This document shows, in pieces, positions 33,113 through 45,871 of a stretch of 64,000 nt of DNA. A model generated the notes under the pieces. It saw nothing but the letters and a program-made list of their open reading frames with translations, was not told where the DNA came from and made no database searches. Every line of letters starts with the position of its first letter. The stretch's first letter is position 1. Made by a program: the position numbers and the translations under genes. Source of the stretch: Canna indica (Eukaryota > Streptophyta > Magnoliopsida > Zingiberales > Cannaceae); the NCBI GenBank assembly GCA_034359265.1, contig CP136894.1:34688501-34752500 (forward strand), read 5' to 3'.

Positions 33113-35645
33113 TGTAAGATCCGAAAAAAAATTCTAATATAAAAATCTATTTTGGTGCAGCGTGCCAGACCCGGGGGTAGTCGAGTCGAGCCTCAGGATC
33201 ACCTTGAGTAAAAAGGTATGACTCGACTAATGATTCATGGAATCTATTTGGGTGATTAACTTTCCTTTTATGAAATCATACCTTAAATTAAGTTAACTCG
33301 ATTCATATTATGGGTTGAGTCGGAACCCAAGTTGACTTCGGGTTTAGTCAAGGATTGAGTGCGAGTTAAGTGAGTCAAGGGGCTTTCTTTGGAAAGCTAG
33401 ATGAGGGATTAAAACCCTTATTTTGCAGTCGTGCGGCTCATCCCTTGAGTCGCACAAGGCTGCCTAAGGGGAGAGAGGAGGAGGAGCAAGGTGGAAGCTT
33501 GCTGGGGGAGGGGGGCGCTTGGATCAATCCGGGATTTCGCATCGTCGCCGGGAAATTTCAAGTCGTCATCACCCGATCTTTATTTCTCCGCAAATCTAGG
33601 TGAGTGGTTAAGTTTTGAAGCTTGGGGGGAGGCGGGTAGCCGAACCCCTAGATGTGATAGGTTGAGTTTCTCGCAATCTTTCCGACGAATCTTGGTTTCA
33701 ACGATGTATGCTCACTATTTTGTGGAATTTCTTGTTGGGACTCGTTGTTTCTTCATCGATTTTTATGTTTCTAGGGCTGCCGAGTCATGGGAAAAGGGGA
33801 AAGGTCATGCCAAAAATTTTCCTGATTCCCTTGACGGAAAGAAAGCCCTTAGATGATCTCATGTCAATGTTCGATGTAGTTCTACTCGTAAATCTCACGC
33901 ATTATGAAGCATGCCTTCCCTAGGAATTCCTTGAAGTGGCCGAATGAACCCTACAATTCAGCCAAGGGTGAGGGAAGGGTAAATCAGTCCATTGATATTT
34001 AAGCTACATTTGGAATTGAAGAATTAGATGTATAGCTAGAGTCTCCTTCTCCTTTCCTACCTTAAGGGCCATGACCGAGCAAGGTCTTCCTTGCTCATGG
34101 TTCGGCCAAGGCTAGGGAGGGGAGAAGAGAGTAACTTTAGATGGAAATTACATGAGTATAAGGATCATACATAGAGATATGACAATACTTAGGAAGAACA
34201 CCAAACATAGTATGTAGCTTGATTGATTTCGAATTATAGGAATGCTAGTCTTATAACCATCCTTAGCATTAGATCTTTAAACTTGAAATGTTGAAATTGT
34301 TACCATGTTTGGTATGTCTTACATTTTATTTGAATTCATTACTACCTTGCCATGCTAGATAGTTGTTCCTTATTGTGCTAAAATTCCTAAGGTGGTGTAA
34401 GGTTGTTATGTATATATATTGTGGTCATATATAATAGATGTTGAAATATTTGAATATTTTCCTTTGAATTATACATGCTGCCCTAAAATGATCATGGGCC
34501 GGATTCCAAGATCGACACAAGGAATTCCTCACCCAAGGCAGTGTAGAAGGATAGATAACATGTAAGGCGTCGCTAGACGTTCATAGCACTTATATGGAAA
34601 CGTAGTTAGGAGACGATAATACTTTTGTGACTTATTGTATATTTTTTGAAACTTAGAACTCGTAGGTGTTCACATCTTGAAAGGGCGGCATAAATTGTTG
34701 ACCATGTAGTCGGATTAAGGCCAGATACGAGCAAAGGCCCGAAGTGTATATATGGAAACTCTAGGATATTGATTGTGTGATGTGTTTGAGATGGTCCGCC
34801 GAGGAGCGTGGAGGTCGAAAATGACCAATGCTCAGCTCGGCCAGTATTGGGTCTTGAGGTGCGCCAGTGGGCCCGCTAGGTGCCAGACCCTAGTTGGGTG
34901 GGACTAACTATCCTTATCCCAGACGATGTCCGAAGACTAGTGGACCATCCTAGTCGACGGCCCGAGATTGTTTGATTACATCTTGAGATGATGTGGCCGA
35001 TGGCCAGTATGATACTACCTGATATGGTAGGGACGACTGTAGCCGAAATATTATTCTATTAGTAGGCCCAAGGGCCAGATGACGAAGGCTTGTTAAGCTG
35101 AGATGGTAGGTTATCATATTTGGTTGGTGCAGATGGACCCGTTGGGGGTCGGTAATCGCATTAGAAATAAATTTTACCTCCTTGTATATTTCCTTTGTTG
35201 CCTTATATGATATATATATGCATGACTGAGGCTTATGTGGAGGTCCATTTGAGCCACGCACTGAGTCCCAAGTGGACTCATAGTTTATTCTTATTTTTGC
35301 AGAGCATGATCAGTGACTTGGCATGTCGACATGGTGCAGTTGGTGGGCGGGAGGCGGTCTTAGACTAGTGCTTAGTAGTGTTTGATTTTGTTTCTGCACT
35401 GACAGTTGCAATTGAAAAAGAATTGTAAAACTTGTTACTTGAACATTCGATTATTTTGATGTTGATGTTTTTACTTGTTTTGGAAAACATAAAGATTGTG
35501 ACTTCGAAAACCTTTTATAAAGTATGTTGAGATTTTTTTTACTCGATGTGTCTTGGCTTTCTTGGTGTCAGTGTAGACAGTAGGCTACAGGGCAGGACGT
35601 AGGCCCTGGCCAGTCACACTACCCTTAGTTGGGGTGTGACACGTA
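33113..35645 (+). mobile_element. Solo Gypsy (Tekay/Del-like) LTR inside the CACTA transposase
   Basis: Starts TGTAAGATCCG, ends TTGGGGTGTGACA at 35641, and shares its start (TGTAA..CCTAATAT..TTGGTGCA type) with the minus-strand Gypsy LTR at 40255. The flanks are CTAAA (33108-33112) and CTAAG (35646-35650), a 5-base duplication with one mismatch, if four extra bases CGTA after GTGACA belong to the insert. The transposase frame resumes as KGPRKEIDVF on the far side. No internal domain remains. Confidence 0.85.
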
Positions 35646-37827
35646 CTAAGGGTCCGCGAAAAGAAATTGACGTATTTCTCAAACCCCTAATAGATGAATT
35701 GAAAATATTATGGACTGAGGGAGCTATCACTTATGATTGTAATTGGAAGCAAAACTTTAATTTAAAGGTCGGGGTCTTGTGGATAATCAATGATTTCCCG
35801 GCCTACTGTCTGGTTGGAGCACTCACGGCCAACTCTCTTGTCTGTATTGTGTGGAACACTCTAAATCATTCAGTCTTCAGAACAGACGGGAAATCTCATT
35901 CTTTGATTATCATCGTCGATTCCTACCGGCTAACCATCAGTATCGAATGAATAGTAATAAATTTACTAAGGGCAGAGTCGAAAGAGATGAGCCACCACCG
36001 ATGTTGTCTAGTGAACAAATATTAGCACGTGTTTTAGCACTTCCAGAGATAGTGTTTGGTTGGAATGAAAGAGTGTCGGGCTTTGGTCAAACACATAAAT
36101 GAGTGAAAAAAAGTATCTTTTAGGAATTATCGCATTGGAGTTCACTACTGATTCGACATAATTTAAACGTCATGCACATTGAGAAAAATGTGTTTGATAA
36201 TATTTTTAACACTTTGATGGTTGTTCCCGTGAAAACTAAAGATAATATCAAGGCCCGACATGATCTGAAAGGTGTTGGAGTTACAAGAGGTCAACGGACG
36301 ATATCTGAAGCCGAAGGCCCCGTACGTGTTAAATAAACAACATATGAAAGATGTTAGTCAATGGATCAAAGAACTCAAATTACCCGATAGATATGCCTCA
36401 AACTTATCTCGATGTGTGAACGTCGATGATTGTAAAATATCAAGGATGAAGAGCCATGATTGTCATGTATTCATGTAGAGATTGCTTCCGATCGCATTCC
36501 GAGATCTTCTACTTGATAATATTTGGGGTCCGTTGACTGAATTAAGTATGTTTTTTAGAAATATTTGTGCAAATGTCCTTCGAGACGAAGATATGTCAGT
36601 ACTTGAAAGTAATATTGTTGAAATTGTATGCAAGCTTGAGCAATTTTTTTCTCATGTCTTTTTTTACTCGATGGAGCATCTACCGATACACTTGGCATAC
36701 GAGGCACGAGTTGGTGGCCCCGTTCAATATAGGTGGATGTACTTATTTGAAAGATACATGTATTATCTGAAGAAAAAAGTAAAGAAAACCGCAGCTGTTG
36801 AATGATCAATATCTAAATCGTATATCATCCAAAAGAATTTCAATATTCTGCTCATTTTACTTTGAATCGATAGTGTATACAAGATTTGATCATCTTCCAC
36901 GTAACGACGACGGGAGAGTTCGACATTCAGATGGACGTTTAATATATTTTGCCACTTGGTTCTCGTCCGTCTTAACACCTAAGCGACAAAGAGTATCAGT
37001 TGGCACAATTGTACGTATTACTCAATTGTCTAGATATTGAACAATTCTTTGAAATATTTGACATTGTGATGATGCAAAAATATTCTATTCACAACTATAA
37101 GGAATTGGAGAGATTACAGAATTGTGATTTCCCTACTTGGATTCGGGCTTACAACAAAGATCACATAGCTGAAATAGATGAAAAAATATTTGAGTTTATT
37201 AATGGACCATCGCGACTAGTGTCATGTTATAGCGGATATTTTGTTAATGGGTATAAATTTCACACGGTTGAATATGCATTTACAAAGAAGATGATGAATA
37301 TCACGGTTGAATGTGATATGGATTTTTATGGACTGTTGGAAGAAGTGATAGAATTGCATTATTTTGGCTTGAAATCAGTTATCCTATTTAAATGTCATTG
37401 GTTTGATACAACATATAGGGGCATGAAAGTTCATCCAAAATACAAACTTGTTGAGGTTAATTACAAATCAAAATTGAAAGCAAATGAGCCTTTTATATTG
37501 GCATCACAAGCCGAACAAGTATATTACGCGAAGTATCCGGTTCGAAATAAAGATAGAGCAGATTGGCGTGTAGTATGTAAGACTAAAGGTAGAGGAAGAA
37601 TTGATCCAATAGCGGGAGAAAATGAGTTGATACCTAATGTGACAAATGATTTCTATCAAGAAGATGATCCTCATACTATAGACCGTATTATTCTAACACT
37701 CGAGGATGCAGACACAGCGTTAGTTCAATTAGAAGTTGAATATGTTGATGATGACGATCAAGAAGTTGAGGAAGGTGGAGATGAAGAAGTAGAATTTGAA
37801 GAAAATGAAGAAAATGAAGAAGAATAA
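35646..37827 (+). pseudogene. CACTA transposase: rest of TNP2, DUF4218 and DUF4216 domains
   Basis: After the LTR the frame continues with EIDVFLKPLIDELKILW and WIINDFPAYCLVGALT (35646-35950), then breaks. ELQEVNGRYLKPKAPYVL (about 36277) and RLLPIAFRDLLLDNIWGPL, SMEHLPIHLAYEARVGGPVQ and RWMYLFERYM (36479-36770) are DUF4218. After another frame change, 37000-37827 gives GYFVNGYKFHTVEYAF, YGLLEEVIELHYFG and PFILASQAEQVYYAKYP, the DUF4216 domain, ending in an acidic tail. All TNP2 parts are present in order but in several frames; it is not functional. Confidence 0.87.
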
Positions 37828-37937
37828 TTCGAAGATTATTACTCAGATGATGAGAAATAATTGTAAAGTATATATCTTCTATTATCTATCTTTACTATAT
37901 ATATATATTCTAATTAAATTCTTATTGGACAATTACG

Positions 37938-38340
37938 GTGGGTCGAGGTTATCGGAGGACGAGAGCTACAGAGTCTCCGATCGATCAGACTCCATATTCA
38001 GCCGCACTTGCTCCTGCCGTTGATTCTCCTACCTTCGAGGCTAGTTCATCGAGATGCATACGACCACGTGAGCCGAATAGGATTCAGCCTCCGCCAGCCG
38101 CGAAACAACGCCGACTTATTTTTGTGATTGGCGAGCGGTAATGTATTATGAATTATATATAATTCATTATATCATAATATAATATTGTACTTTATTTTGG
38201 TTGTACAGGTTCGAGTAGGAGGATGTCCCCAGGACTATATCGGGAACAATCCGACGATATATGATGGGGCCTGGCCCACTTGGTCTCACGTGCCACGTAA
38301 GCATGTGGACATGCTCTGACGCGAGTTTGAGGTACGTTTT
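37938..38340 (+). pseudogene. Start of second CACTA gene (plant transposase, PF03004-like)
   Basis: The leader is rich in Arg/Pro/Ser (RGYRRTRATESP, then CIRPREPNRIQPPP). After a possible intron (about 38141-38208) a segment reads like the RTIS..MxGPxPTWSHVP motif of the second protein of En/Spm elements, in two frames. It is cut off when the Gypsy element starts at about 38393. Confidence 0.55.
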
Positions 38341-38392
38341 TAAAAAAATTTAATCAGCTTCATTAAATTTTCAGGGGACATGCTCTGACATT

Positions 38393-40255
38393 AAATATAT
38401 ACACAAGCACATATATGAGAAGTCTATGCTAGTCATATCATGGTAATCAGCCAATTGACCTTACTATGCAAATAAGTAGGTATGGCCATATCGGCTCCTT
38501 TAAACTGAGTATCATTCGGCCACTATGGCCTCATCCTGCCTGACTGGTCCGGCTCTATCCGGCCTTCACCACAATACAATACTCAACTGCACCGGCCTAT
38601 ACAACATACAAGGAATGTCAATAACAATCATCGGGCCCGTCGACTAGGATGGTCAACTAGTCTTAGGATCCCACCGGGTTAGGGATAGCTAGTCCCACCC
38701 GACTCGAGTCTACCGTTAGTGTGGCCCACTAACAAAATCGCAAGACCCTCCCTCCGCCACTCGGGTCTAACACCTAGCGGACCCGCTGGTGCAATCTCAA
38801 GACCCTAATCACCGCTGAGTCGAGTAGTAGCCGTTTCGGCTATCGGTACTCCTCAGTAGACAATCTCAATCACAATACACAATCAGAGTTTTTCAAAGAA
38901 AAACCTCCATCTAAATCCCCGAGCATCAACCCAGACCCGACCCCTTCCTCGGGTCACACTAGTCGAGTACTAATGTCTGCTATCCTTCCCTAGGTGTGAA
39001 ACCTAGTGTATGTGTTATGTTCCTTAAGTGTAACCACATTTCATAAGCATGAAAATGTCAACTTTCGGGTTCATCACAGCATATATAACATCGAAAATTC
39101 ATTCTACAATTATCCACATGAATAATCACATGATTTCCAAAAATAATGAGATTAAATTCAGCAATAAATTTCTAAATTTCAATAAGGAAACAATGAATAT
39201 AACATGGCAAGGATTGGGCATTTACATTAGAAAATAAATGAAACATTTCCATGATTCACATGTCATTCTAAACCCTAACCATATATGTGCGCTGAAGAAT
39301 ATTTTCTTATAGCATGATAAACTCAATCTGCCACTACTAACATATCATACATCAAGTGAGAAATCTATAGCATAAACGATGAATTAACACTCTAAATGTA
39401 AGCATGAATCAAATCGAGCCCCTTTCCTCTCCTCACACCCACTCGGCCGAACCTAACCTAGGTTACTCATGCTCGGCCGAGATTGATCAGGGTGGAAGAA
39501 GAGGGTTTTTGGCCGTGATCAAGAATAATCGAGCCACCAATCATGAAAAGAACTCGATCCAAGAGGTTACGACCACTATAGGAAATTGGGGAAAAAATCG
39601 GAATGACCTTTCCTCTTTTTCCTTCATGCGACCGACCCCTAAATTCGAGGAAAACTCCGTAAAACTTCGTCGTTAAACAACATATACACAAGAGGATCAA
39701 ATCTCGATAAAAATTTCGACGAGACGACGGAAATATAATGAGAAATCGACAAAATCCCCAATACCTTGGGTCGGCTACCCGCCTACCCTATGGATCTCGG
39801 TTAGACCACTCACCTCGACTAGAGAAGAAGATGAACGAGATAAAAATTATCCCGATTTCTTCGACGACGACGCAGATTCGGCACCACCCATGATCTCCTC
39901 TTCTCCTCTCCTCCTTACCTCGGGCTGCGTGCGGCTCAACTTGTCTTAGCCGCACGGCGGCTTGGGGTGAGGGATTAATTTGCTCTTCTCCCCTTTTTTG
40001 ACAATTATGCCCTTATTCACTTAACCCCCTCACTCGACTCCACCTAAGGTCGGATTGGACCCCGACTCGATCCACGAACCCGATTTCAACCCGACTTGAG
40101 TCAACCCAACATATATATTTCAAAAGCATTAACCATGAGTCTAAAATTTAACTCATACCTCCTACTCGCGGCCATCTCGCGACTCGGCCCGGTTAGTTCC
40201 CAATCCGATGGGTTGCACCAATGAAATTCTATATTAGGAAACCCCGGGTATTACA
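38393..40255 (-). repeat. 3' LTR of the Gypsy element, far end missing
   Basis: Starts (minus strand) at 40255 with TGTAATACCCGGGG and matches the 5' LTR down to about 38393. The part corresponding to 52971-53420 is absent. It has a ~310-base segment (about 39767-40077) that the 5' LTR lacks. Confidence 0.88.
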
Positions 40256-41947
40256 ACCTCCCCCTCTTAAGGGAAATTCGTCCTCGAATTTTGTTGAATG
40301 ATAAGGACTTACCAATTCTTCAAACAAGGAAGGGTAGCGTTCTCTCATGTCCTGCTCCACCTCCCAAGTAGCTTCCTGCCCGTAGTGGTGCTCCCACCTG
40401 ATTTTCACAAAGGGGATTTCTTTGGACCTTAACTTTTTGATTTGACGGTCAAGAACTTCTACTGGCCTCTCCTCATACAAGACTGCTGAATCCACCTCAA
40501 CCACAGAAGGCTCAATTATATGCGACTCATCTCTTACATGAAAAACTGGGTGACCTCTGCTCAAGCTAGGGGTCAAGGCCAGCTCATAAGCCACAGCACC
40601 CCTCCGCTTGAGAATAGGAAAATTCCCAATGAATCTAGGGCTCAACTTTCCCTTTTTTCCAAACCGAACCATCCCTTTCATGGGGGAGACCTTCAGGAAC
40701 ACCAGACTGCACTCTACGAACTCCAATTCTCTAGCCTTCTTATCAACATATATCTTCTGGCGACTCTGAGCCACCAATAACATTTCTTTTATTAATTTCA
40801 CATTCTCTACCGCTTCCTTAACCAGATCTGGACCTACCATGAGAGCCTCTCCTACCTCAAACCAGCCCACAAGTGATCTGCATCTTCGCCCATATAAGGC
40901 TTCGAAAGGGGCCATACCAATGCTACTGTGATAGCTATTGTTGTAGGTAAATTCGATCAACGGTAGGTGTTTCTTCCAATCACCAGCCATGTCGAGGACG
41001 CATTCCCCCAGGATATCCTCCAGGGTCTGGATGGTTATCTTTGACTGTCCATCCGTCTGCGGATGAAAAGCTGTGCTAAACCGCACTTGAGTACCCAATG
41101 CCTCCTGGAAGGACTGCCAAAATCGGCCTATGAACTGGGTACCTTGATCTGATATGATAATCACTCGGGTACCATGGTATGCCACAATCTTGTCTAAAAA
41201 TAATCTGGCGTAATGCTCAGCAGAGAAGGTCGTTTTGATTGGGATAAAGTGCTCGATCTTTGCCAACTGATCCATAACCACCCAAATGGAATCAAACCCT
41301 CCTCTTGACTTAGACAGCCCGGTCACTAGGTCCATAGTGATCATCTCCCACTTCCACTCGGGCACCTCGAGGTTTTGAAGCAGCCCCGCGGGTTTCAGGT
41401 GTTCAGCCTTCACTTGCTGTCAAACCAAACAATTTGATATAAACTCTACTACCTCTCTTTTCATGCCCTTCCACCAGTAGTGTTGCTTTAAGTCTCGGTA
41501 CATTTTGGTGGCCCCCGGATGCATCGTATAAGTGGAACGGTGGTCCATTTCCAAAATCTGCCTACGCACCTTTGCCATATCAGGCACCACGATCCGATCT
41601 CTAAACCTTAGGACACCCTCTGAGTCGACCCTAAAATTGTCATCTGCGTCACCTCTCCAAACCAGATCTCTTGTCAGGAAACAAAATGTGTCCTCCTCCT
41701 GCACGTCACGCAACATGTCCACCAAGGTGGACTGTACTCGCAAGTGTGCCACCAGGGTACCCGAATATGATATAGACAGGACTGCTCCCCCATCCAGGCA
41801 CAATGCTAGTTCCCAAGCTAGTGGCCTTCTCCTGATTGCCAAATGAGCCAAGCTACCCATGGAATTTCTGCTCAGAGCATCCGCCACTACATTGGCTTTC
41901 CCTGAGTGGTACATAATAATGCAGTCATAGTCCTTTAGGATTTCCAA
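40229..41947 (-). pseudogene. Gypsy integrase with chromodomain
   Basis: 41947-41420: end of RNase H (SGKANVVADALSRN) and the integrase zinc-binding part (MHPGATKMYRDLKQHYWWKG..CLV), ending at a stop where relatives read CQQVKAEH. 41413-40229: MITMDLVTGL, ISDQGTQF and HPQTDGQSKITIQTLED. The first two catalytic Asp are present, but the third catalytic residue, Glu in the usual GQSERTIQ, is Lys. The C-terminus has a chromodomain-like EVLDRQIKKLRSKEIPFVKI..EATWEVEQDMRERYP. The frame has lost its stop and reads through the polypurine tract into the LTR. Confidence 0.9.
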
Positions 41948-43342
41948 CCACCTCCTCTACCAGAGGTTCAACTCCTTTTGGGTAAGCAAGTACTGGAGGC
42001 TCTTGTGATTAATATAAATCTCACAGGCCTCCTCGTATAGGTTGTGGCGCCAAAGCTTCAGTGCAAAAACCACTACTGCCAGCTCTAGGTCATGCGTCAG
42101 GTAGTTTTTCTCATGAACCTTTAGTCGGTGGAACGCATAGGCTATGACTCTGCCAAACTGCATTAGAACACAGCCTAGGCCAACCCGAGAGGCTTCACAG
42201 TAGACCACAAATCCTCCTAAGCCTGAAGATACGACCAACACGGGTGCTGACCTCAAGCACTCTTTGAGCTTTTGAAAGCTCACATCGCACTTGTCATCCC
42301 ATACAAATTTGACCTTTTTCTGAGTTAACCGAGTCAAATGAGCTGCAATCCTGGATAAGTTTTCGACAAACTTCTGGTAATACCCGACCAACCCATGGAA
42401 ATTGCGGATCTCAGTCACGCTGGTCGGCCGCCTCCAATTCTACATAGCCTCCACCTTTGCGGGATCCACCCTTATCCCCTCCTTGGACACTACATGACCC
42501 AGGAACCCTACACTCTCCAACCAGAATTCACACTTGGAGAATTTGACGAACAACCAGTGCTCTCTGAGGGTTTCCAGGACCATCCTCAAATGCTCGGAGT
42601 GCTCCTCCTTACTCTTGGAGTATACCAAGGTGTCATCAATGAAGACAATCACAAAATTATCCAGGTACCCCTTGAACACCCGGTTCATCAGATCCATAAA
42701 AGCCATAGGTGCATTGGTCAGACCAAAGGACATCATTAGGAACTCAAAGTGGCCATAACGAGTCCTGAAGGCAGTCTTAGGTACATCGTAGTCCCGGATT
42801 CTCAGCTGATGGTATCCGAACCTCAAATCAATCTTTAAAAACCATTGTGCCCCCTGTAGTTGGTCGAACAGGTCATCTATCCTTGGCAGTGGGTAATGAT
42901 TCTTGATTGTCACCTTGTTAAGCTGCCTAGAGTCGATGCACATGAGCATGGACCCGTCCTTCTTCTTCACGAAGAGCACCGGAGCACCCCACGGTGATAC
43001 GCCCGGTCGGATGAAGCCCAAGTCCAGCAACTCTTGCAACTGCGCCTTTAACTTCCTGAGTTCGGCCAGCGCCATCCTATAGGGTAGAATGGAGATCGGC
43101 TTCACCCCAGGCTGCAATTCAATGCAGAACTCTATCTCCCTTCTTGGTGGCAAACCCGATAACTCCTCGGGAAAGACATTTGAGAACTCACAAACCACCG
43201 ATGTTCCTTTGACGTTCCCCGTCGTATCTCTATCCTCCTCAGCCACTGATACTAAGGCCAAGAAAGACTGACAGCCGCCCACTAGTAACTTACGAGCCTT
43301 CAGGGCTGAAATGACTCCCATAGGCTCACCTCTTCCGTCTCC
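41948..43342 (-). pseudogene. Gypsy reverse transcriptase and RNase H
   Basis: 43321-42440: [20 protein letters not shown], then [33 protein letters not shown] and [14 protein letters not shown]; the FIDD catalytic pair is intact. A stop follows, then 42418-41957: [17 protein letters not shown] and the RNase H region. In RNase H the catalytic Asp of YCDAS is Glu ([10 protein letters not shown]), Glu of THDLELA is kept, and Asp of the usual DHKSL is Asn (NHKSLQYL). The enzyme could not work as it stands. Confidence 0.92.
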
Positions 43343-43705
43343 TTAGAAGATGAACTGCGGCAACCCGAGCTTACTAAAAATATTAGTCTTAACCCTATAA
43401 TCCACTGACACAAAGTGATCCGCCAGCCAATACATGCCGAGTATGACATCTAGTCCAAGCAATGGTAGAAGTGTCAACCCTGCCCTCAATGCATACCCGC
43501 ATATGAGCACCTCGCAGTCGCGGAAAATTATTTCGGCTATTACTGTATCGCCCGTAGGCGTCGACACCACATACATCACATTACGCAAAGAAGGTGCTAC
43601 ATGTAACTTAACAACAAACTTAGCAGATACAAATGAGTGCGTGACACCCAGATCAAACAATACATAAGCTGTGGATGAACTAACTAAAATAATACATGTC
43701 ATCAC
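43343..43705 (-). pseudogene. Gypsy protease (aspartic)
   Basis: A 120-residue frame with VLFDLGVTHSFVS where the active-site triad is normally DSG or DTG in LFDSGATHSFIS. Here the middle residue is Leu and the next Ala is Val. GLDVILGMYWLADH follows, the second conserved block of this family. The change next to the catalytic Asp, and the lack of continuity with reverse transcriptase, mark it as dead. Confidence 0.85.
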
Positions 43706-44280
43706 TGCCTTAGCTGCCTCTGCCCATCACGATCCATGGCGTAAACTCGGGCAGACGGTCTCTCAGAGTGACTGGCCTGCGGCCCTCTGCTCTGCATTGG
43801 ACCCTTCTGAGCTACTAACCCAACTAACATCGGTGTTTTTCCTTTCGACTACTCAGTTCTTTGGCCACCTCTGTCCGAACAATCTTTTCTAAAGTGTTCA
43901 ATCTGCCCACATCTGAAACATGCATCTGTGCGGCCATAGCAAGTCCCCTAGTGCTTTCTGTTACAATGACCACACTGTGGTATTTCTGACTTCTGAGTGG
44001 CATCCCTAGACTCTGCTTGTCGCGCTACCCTTGACCCTGGGCCTCCACAGCCCTGGCTACTGCTATGTCCCCGGCTTGCCTGGTGGTCTGCAGTGGCAAC
44101 AGTCCCCTCAGAGTGCCAAGGCCTGCCCCGTACCCCTTGAGGTCGGAACTTCTTCTTTGCAGGTCCGTCAAATTTCTCAAACGACACCAACGCTTCCTTC
44201 CTAAGTGCCTCATCCACTACCCGAGCAAATATGGTGTCCTAGGTATAATAGATGGGCTTGCTGATCTGGGGTCTCAACCC

Positions 44281-45790
44281 CGTTGGTTTTAGGTTTTCAA
44301 CCTTAGCCTTAATATCAGTTTTGATGGTTTTGATGATAACAAACATGGGACTAATGATTTCATTGAGAATATTCTTCAGGTTCCATATCAATTAGCGTTT
44401 GATGTCCTCGATCGAAAAAGTTGGAGAAATCGGAAATCGAAAGGACATTGATCATTGCGTTCGGGTTCGTCGTGGAAGTTTCTCGAAGATTGACTAGTGC
44501 ATCAAAGTCGCTTGGACAAGTCCAAACATCACGTCAAAAGCTCTCCAAGATGATGCTCGTTGAAAGCCCAAACCCGGAAATCAAGTGCGGAAGAAATCGG
44601 CTGAAAAAAACAATTTCAGCCTAAATTTGATCGATCGGGCGGTCGACCAAATGTAGGTAAAAAGGGGCAATAGCCATTCGGTCGACCAGTCGGTCGACCG
44701 AACAAAGGAAGAAAAATCGCAGAGCTACTTCGGTCGATGGGCGGTCGACCGATTGAAGCCCAAATTGGGTAGTAACTCGGGCGGTCGACCAGCCGGTCGA
44801 TCGACCTGTGTTTGTTGAAGACGCAAGATCACATCGGTCGACGGATGGGTCGACTGGAAGTCGCGGATCAAAGAATTTGCGTTAAGCGGTCGACCCGTTG
44901 GTCGACCGCCCATAAAGTAAAGAAAAGCGGTCGAAGGACTGGTCGCCCAGTCGGTCGACCGACCATTCGACCGGCGGCCTATAACGGATAGTTTTCTATC
45001 CGTTGAACAGTCGTTTCTTTAGCAGGGTATAAATATACCATCATATGATTCTTTTCATCTTCTTCCTTACTCCTACAGATTTTTGAGCACTTTAAAAGCC
45101 TTCCAACGATTGATTGAAGTGTACTATGTTTCCTCCCGCGGACATCTTCTTCAAGCGCACAAGCTAGGGTCAACTCGGGTTTTGATCAAGCTCTACATCT
45201 TGACGAGTTGAAGGCTACAAGGATTGAAAAGAGTAGTTATTCTTGTTCTATTATTAGCTCTTTTCATTGTTATTTGAACACATTTTAATTGAATTTGCGA
45301 GTGACATACCTAGGATTATTAGGTCTGAATTTGGAAATGGTTATCTGGTGTTAGGTGTAAAGCCACTTGTGTAAACTTAATGTTTACTAGGATTAGTTTA
45401 GTAATCCCTTAGGGTTGAGGTGGAAGAGGACTCTCAATAGGAAGGCGATGACTTCCTGGTGTGGAAGTGCCTTAAGTCGAGAGCGCATCTCTTCGGTGAA
45501 AAGTCCTCGTGTGTAAGGGAAACGTAAATTAATCTAGTAAAAGTAGTTTGGAAATCGTAAGCGGGGTGCTTAGGTAGTGGAGTAGGCATTGGGGGCGAAC
45601 CACTATAAATACCCGTGTTTGCATTGTTTTAAATTATGTGTGCTTAATTGTTTATATCGCTTCCGCATTTAAATCGCATAATTGCATCTTGCCTAAACTA
45701 ATCTAAGCAATCGATTAAAAGTGAATTTAGGCTAATTGTTATAGTAAACACACTATTCACCCCCCCTCTAGTGTCGCCATTTCGCCTACA
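44281..45790 (+). repeat. 5' LTR of the Sirevirus-like element, 1510 bp
   Basis: CGTTGGTTTTAGG to CGCCTACA. It contains the GGTCGACC array (44625-44985), a TAACGGATAG..CTATCCGTTGA hairpin (about 44982-45007) and TATAAATAT (about 45028). It is close to the 3' LTR but keeps segments that one has lost, such as around 44780-44860. Confidence 0.93.
44625..44985. repeat. Palindromic GGTCGACC motif array in 5' LTR
   Basis: About a dozen GGTCGACC/GGTCGATC words, mostly in pairs such as GGTCGACCAGTCGGTCGACC, ending just before the hairpin and TATA box. Confidence 0.9.
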
Positions 45791-45871
45791 ATTGGTATCA
45801 GAGCAAGGTTTGTAGATTGAGATTTCACCATCTCCTCTACAAACGTCTCTCAATCGTAAAATGGCTCTAGA

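Larger units (their letters stand above)
30390..38392 (+). mobile_element. CACTA (En/Spm) transposon, decayed and interrupted
   Basis: Left subterminal repeats (30390-30830) are followed by a TNP2-type transposase gene in pieces and the start of a second gene. It is split by a solo Gypsy LTR (33113-35645) and cut at the right by the next Gypsy element near 38393. No CACTA terminal inverted repeat could be found near 30390, and the right end is missing, so both borders are approximate. Confidence 0.8.

Noticed and set aside
41532..42758. Forward frames opposite the Gypsy pol region
   Set aside because: They are antisense to recognisable integrase, RNase H and reverse transcriptase sequence.
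45793..45804. tRNA gene from the TGGTATCAGAGC match (also near 17707, 28135 and 52956)
   Set aside because: Only the 12-13 bases complementary to the tRNA 3' end are present, directly after an LTR; these are primer-binding sites.
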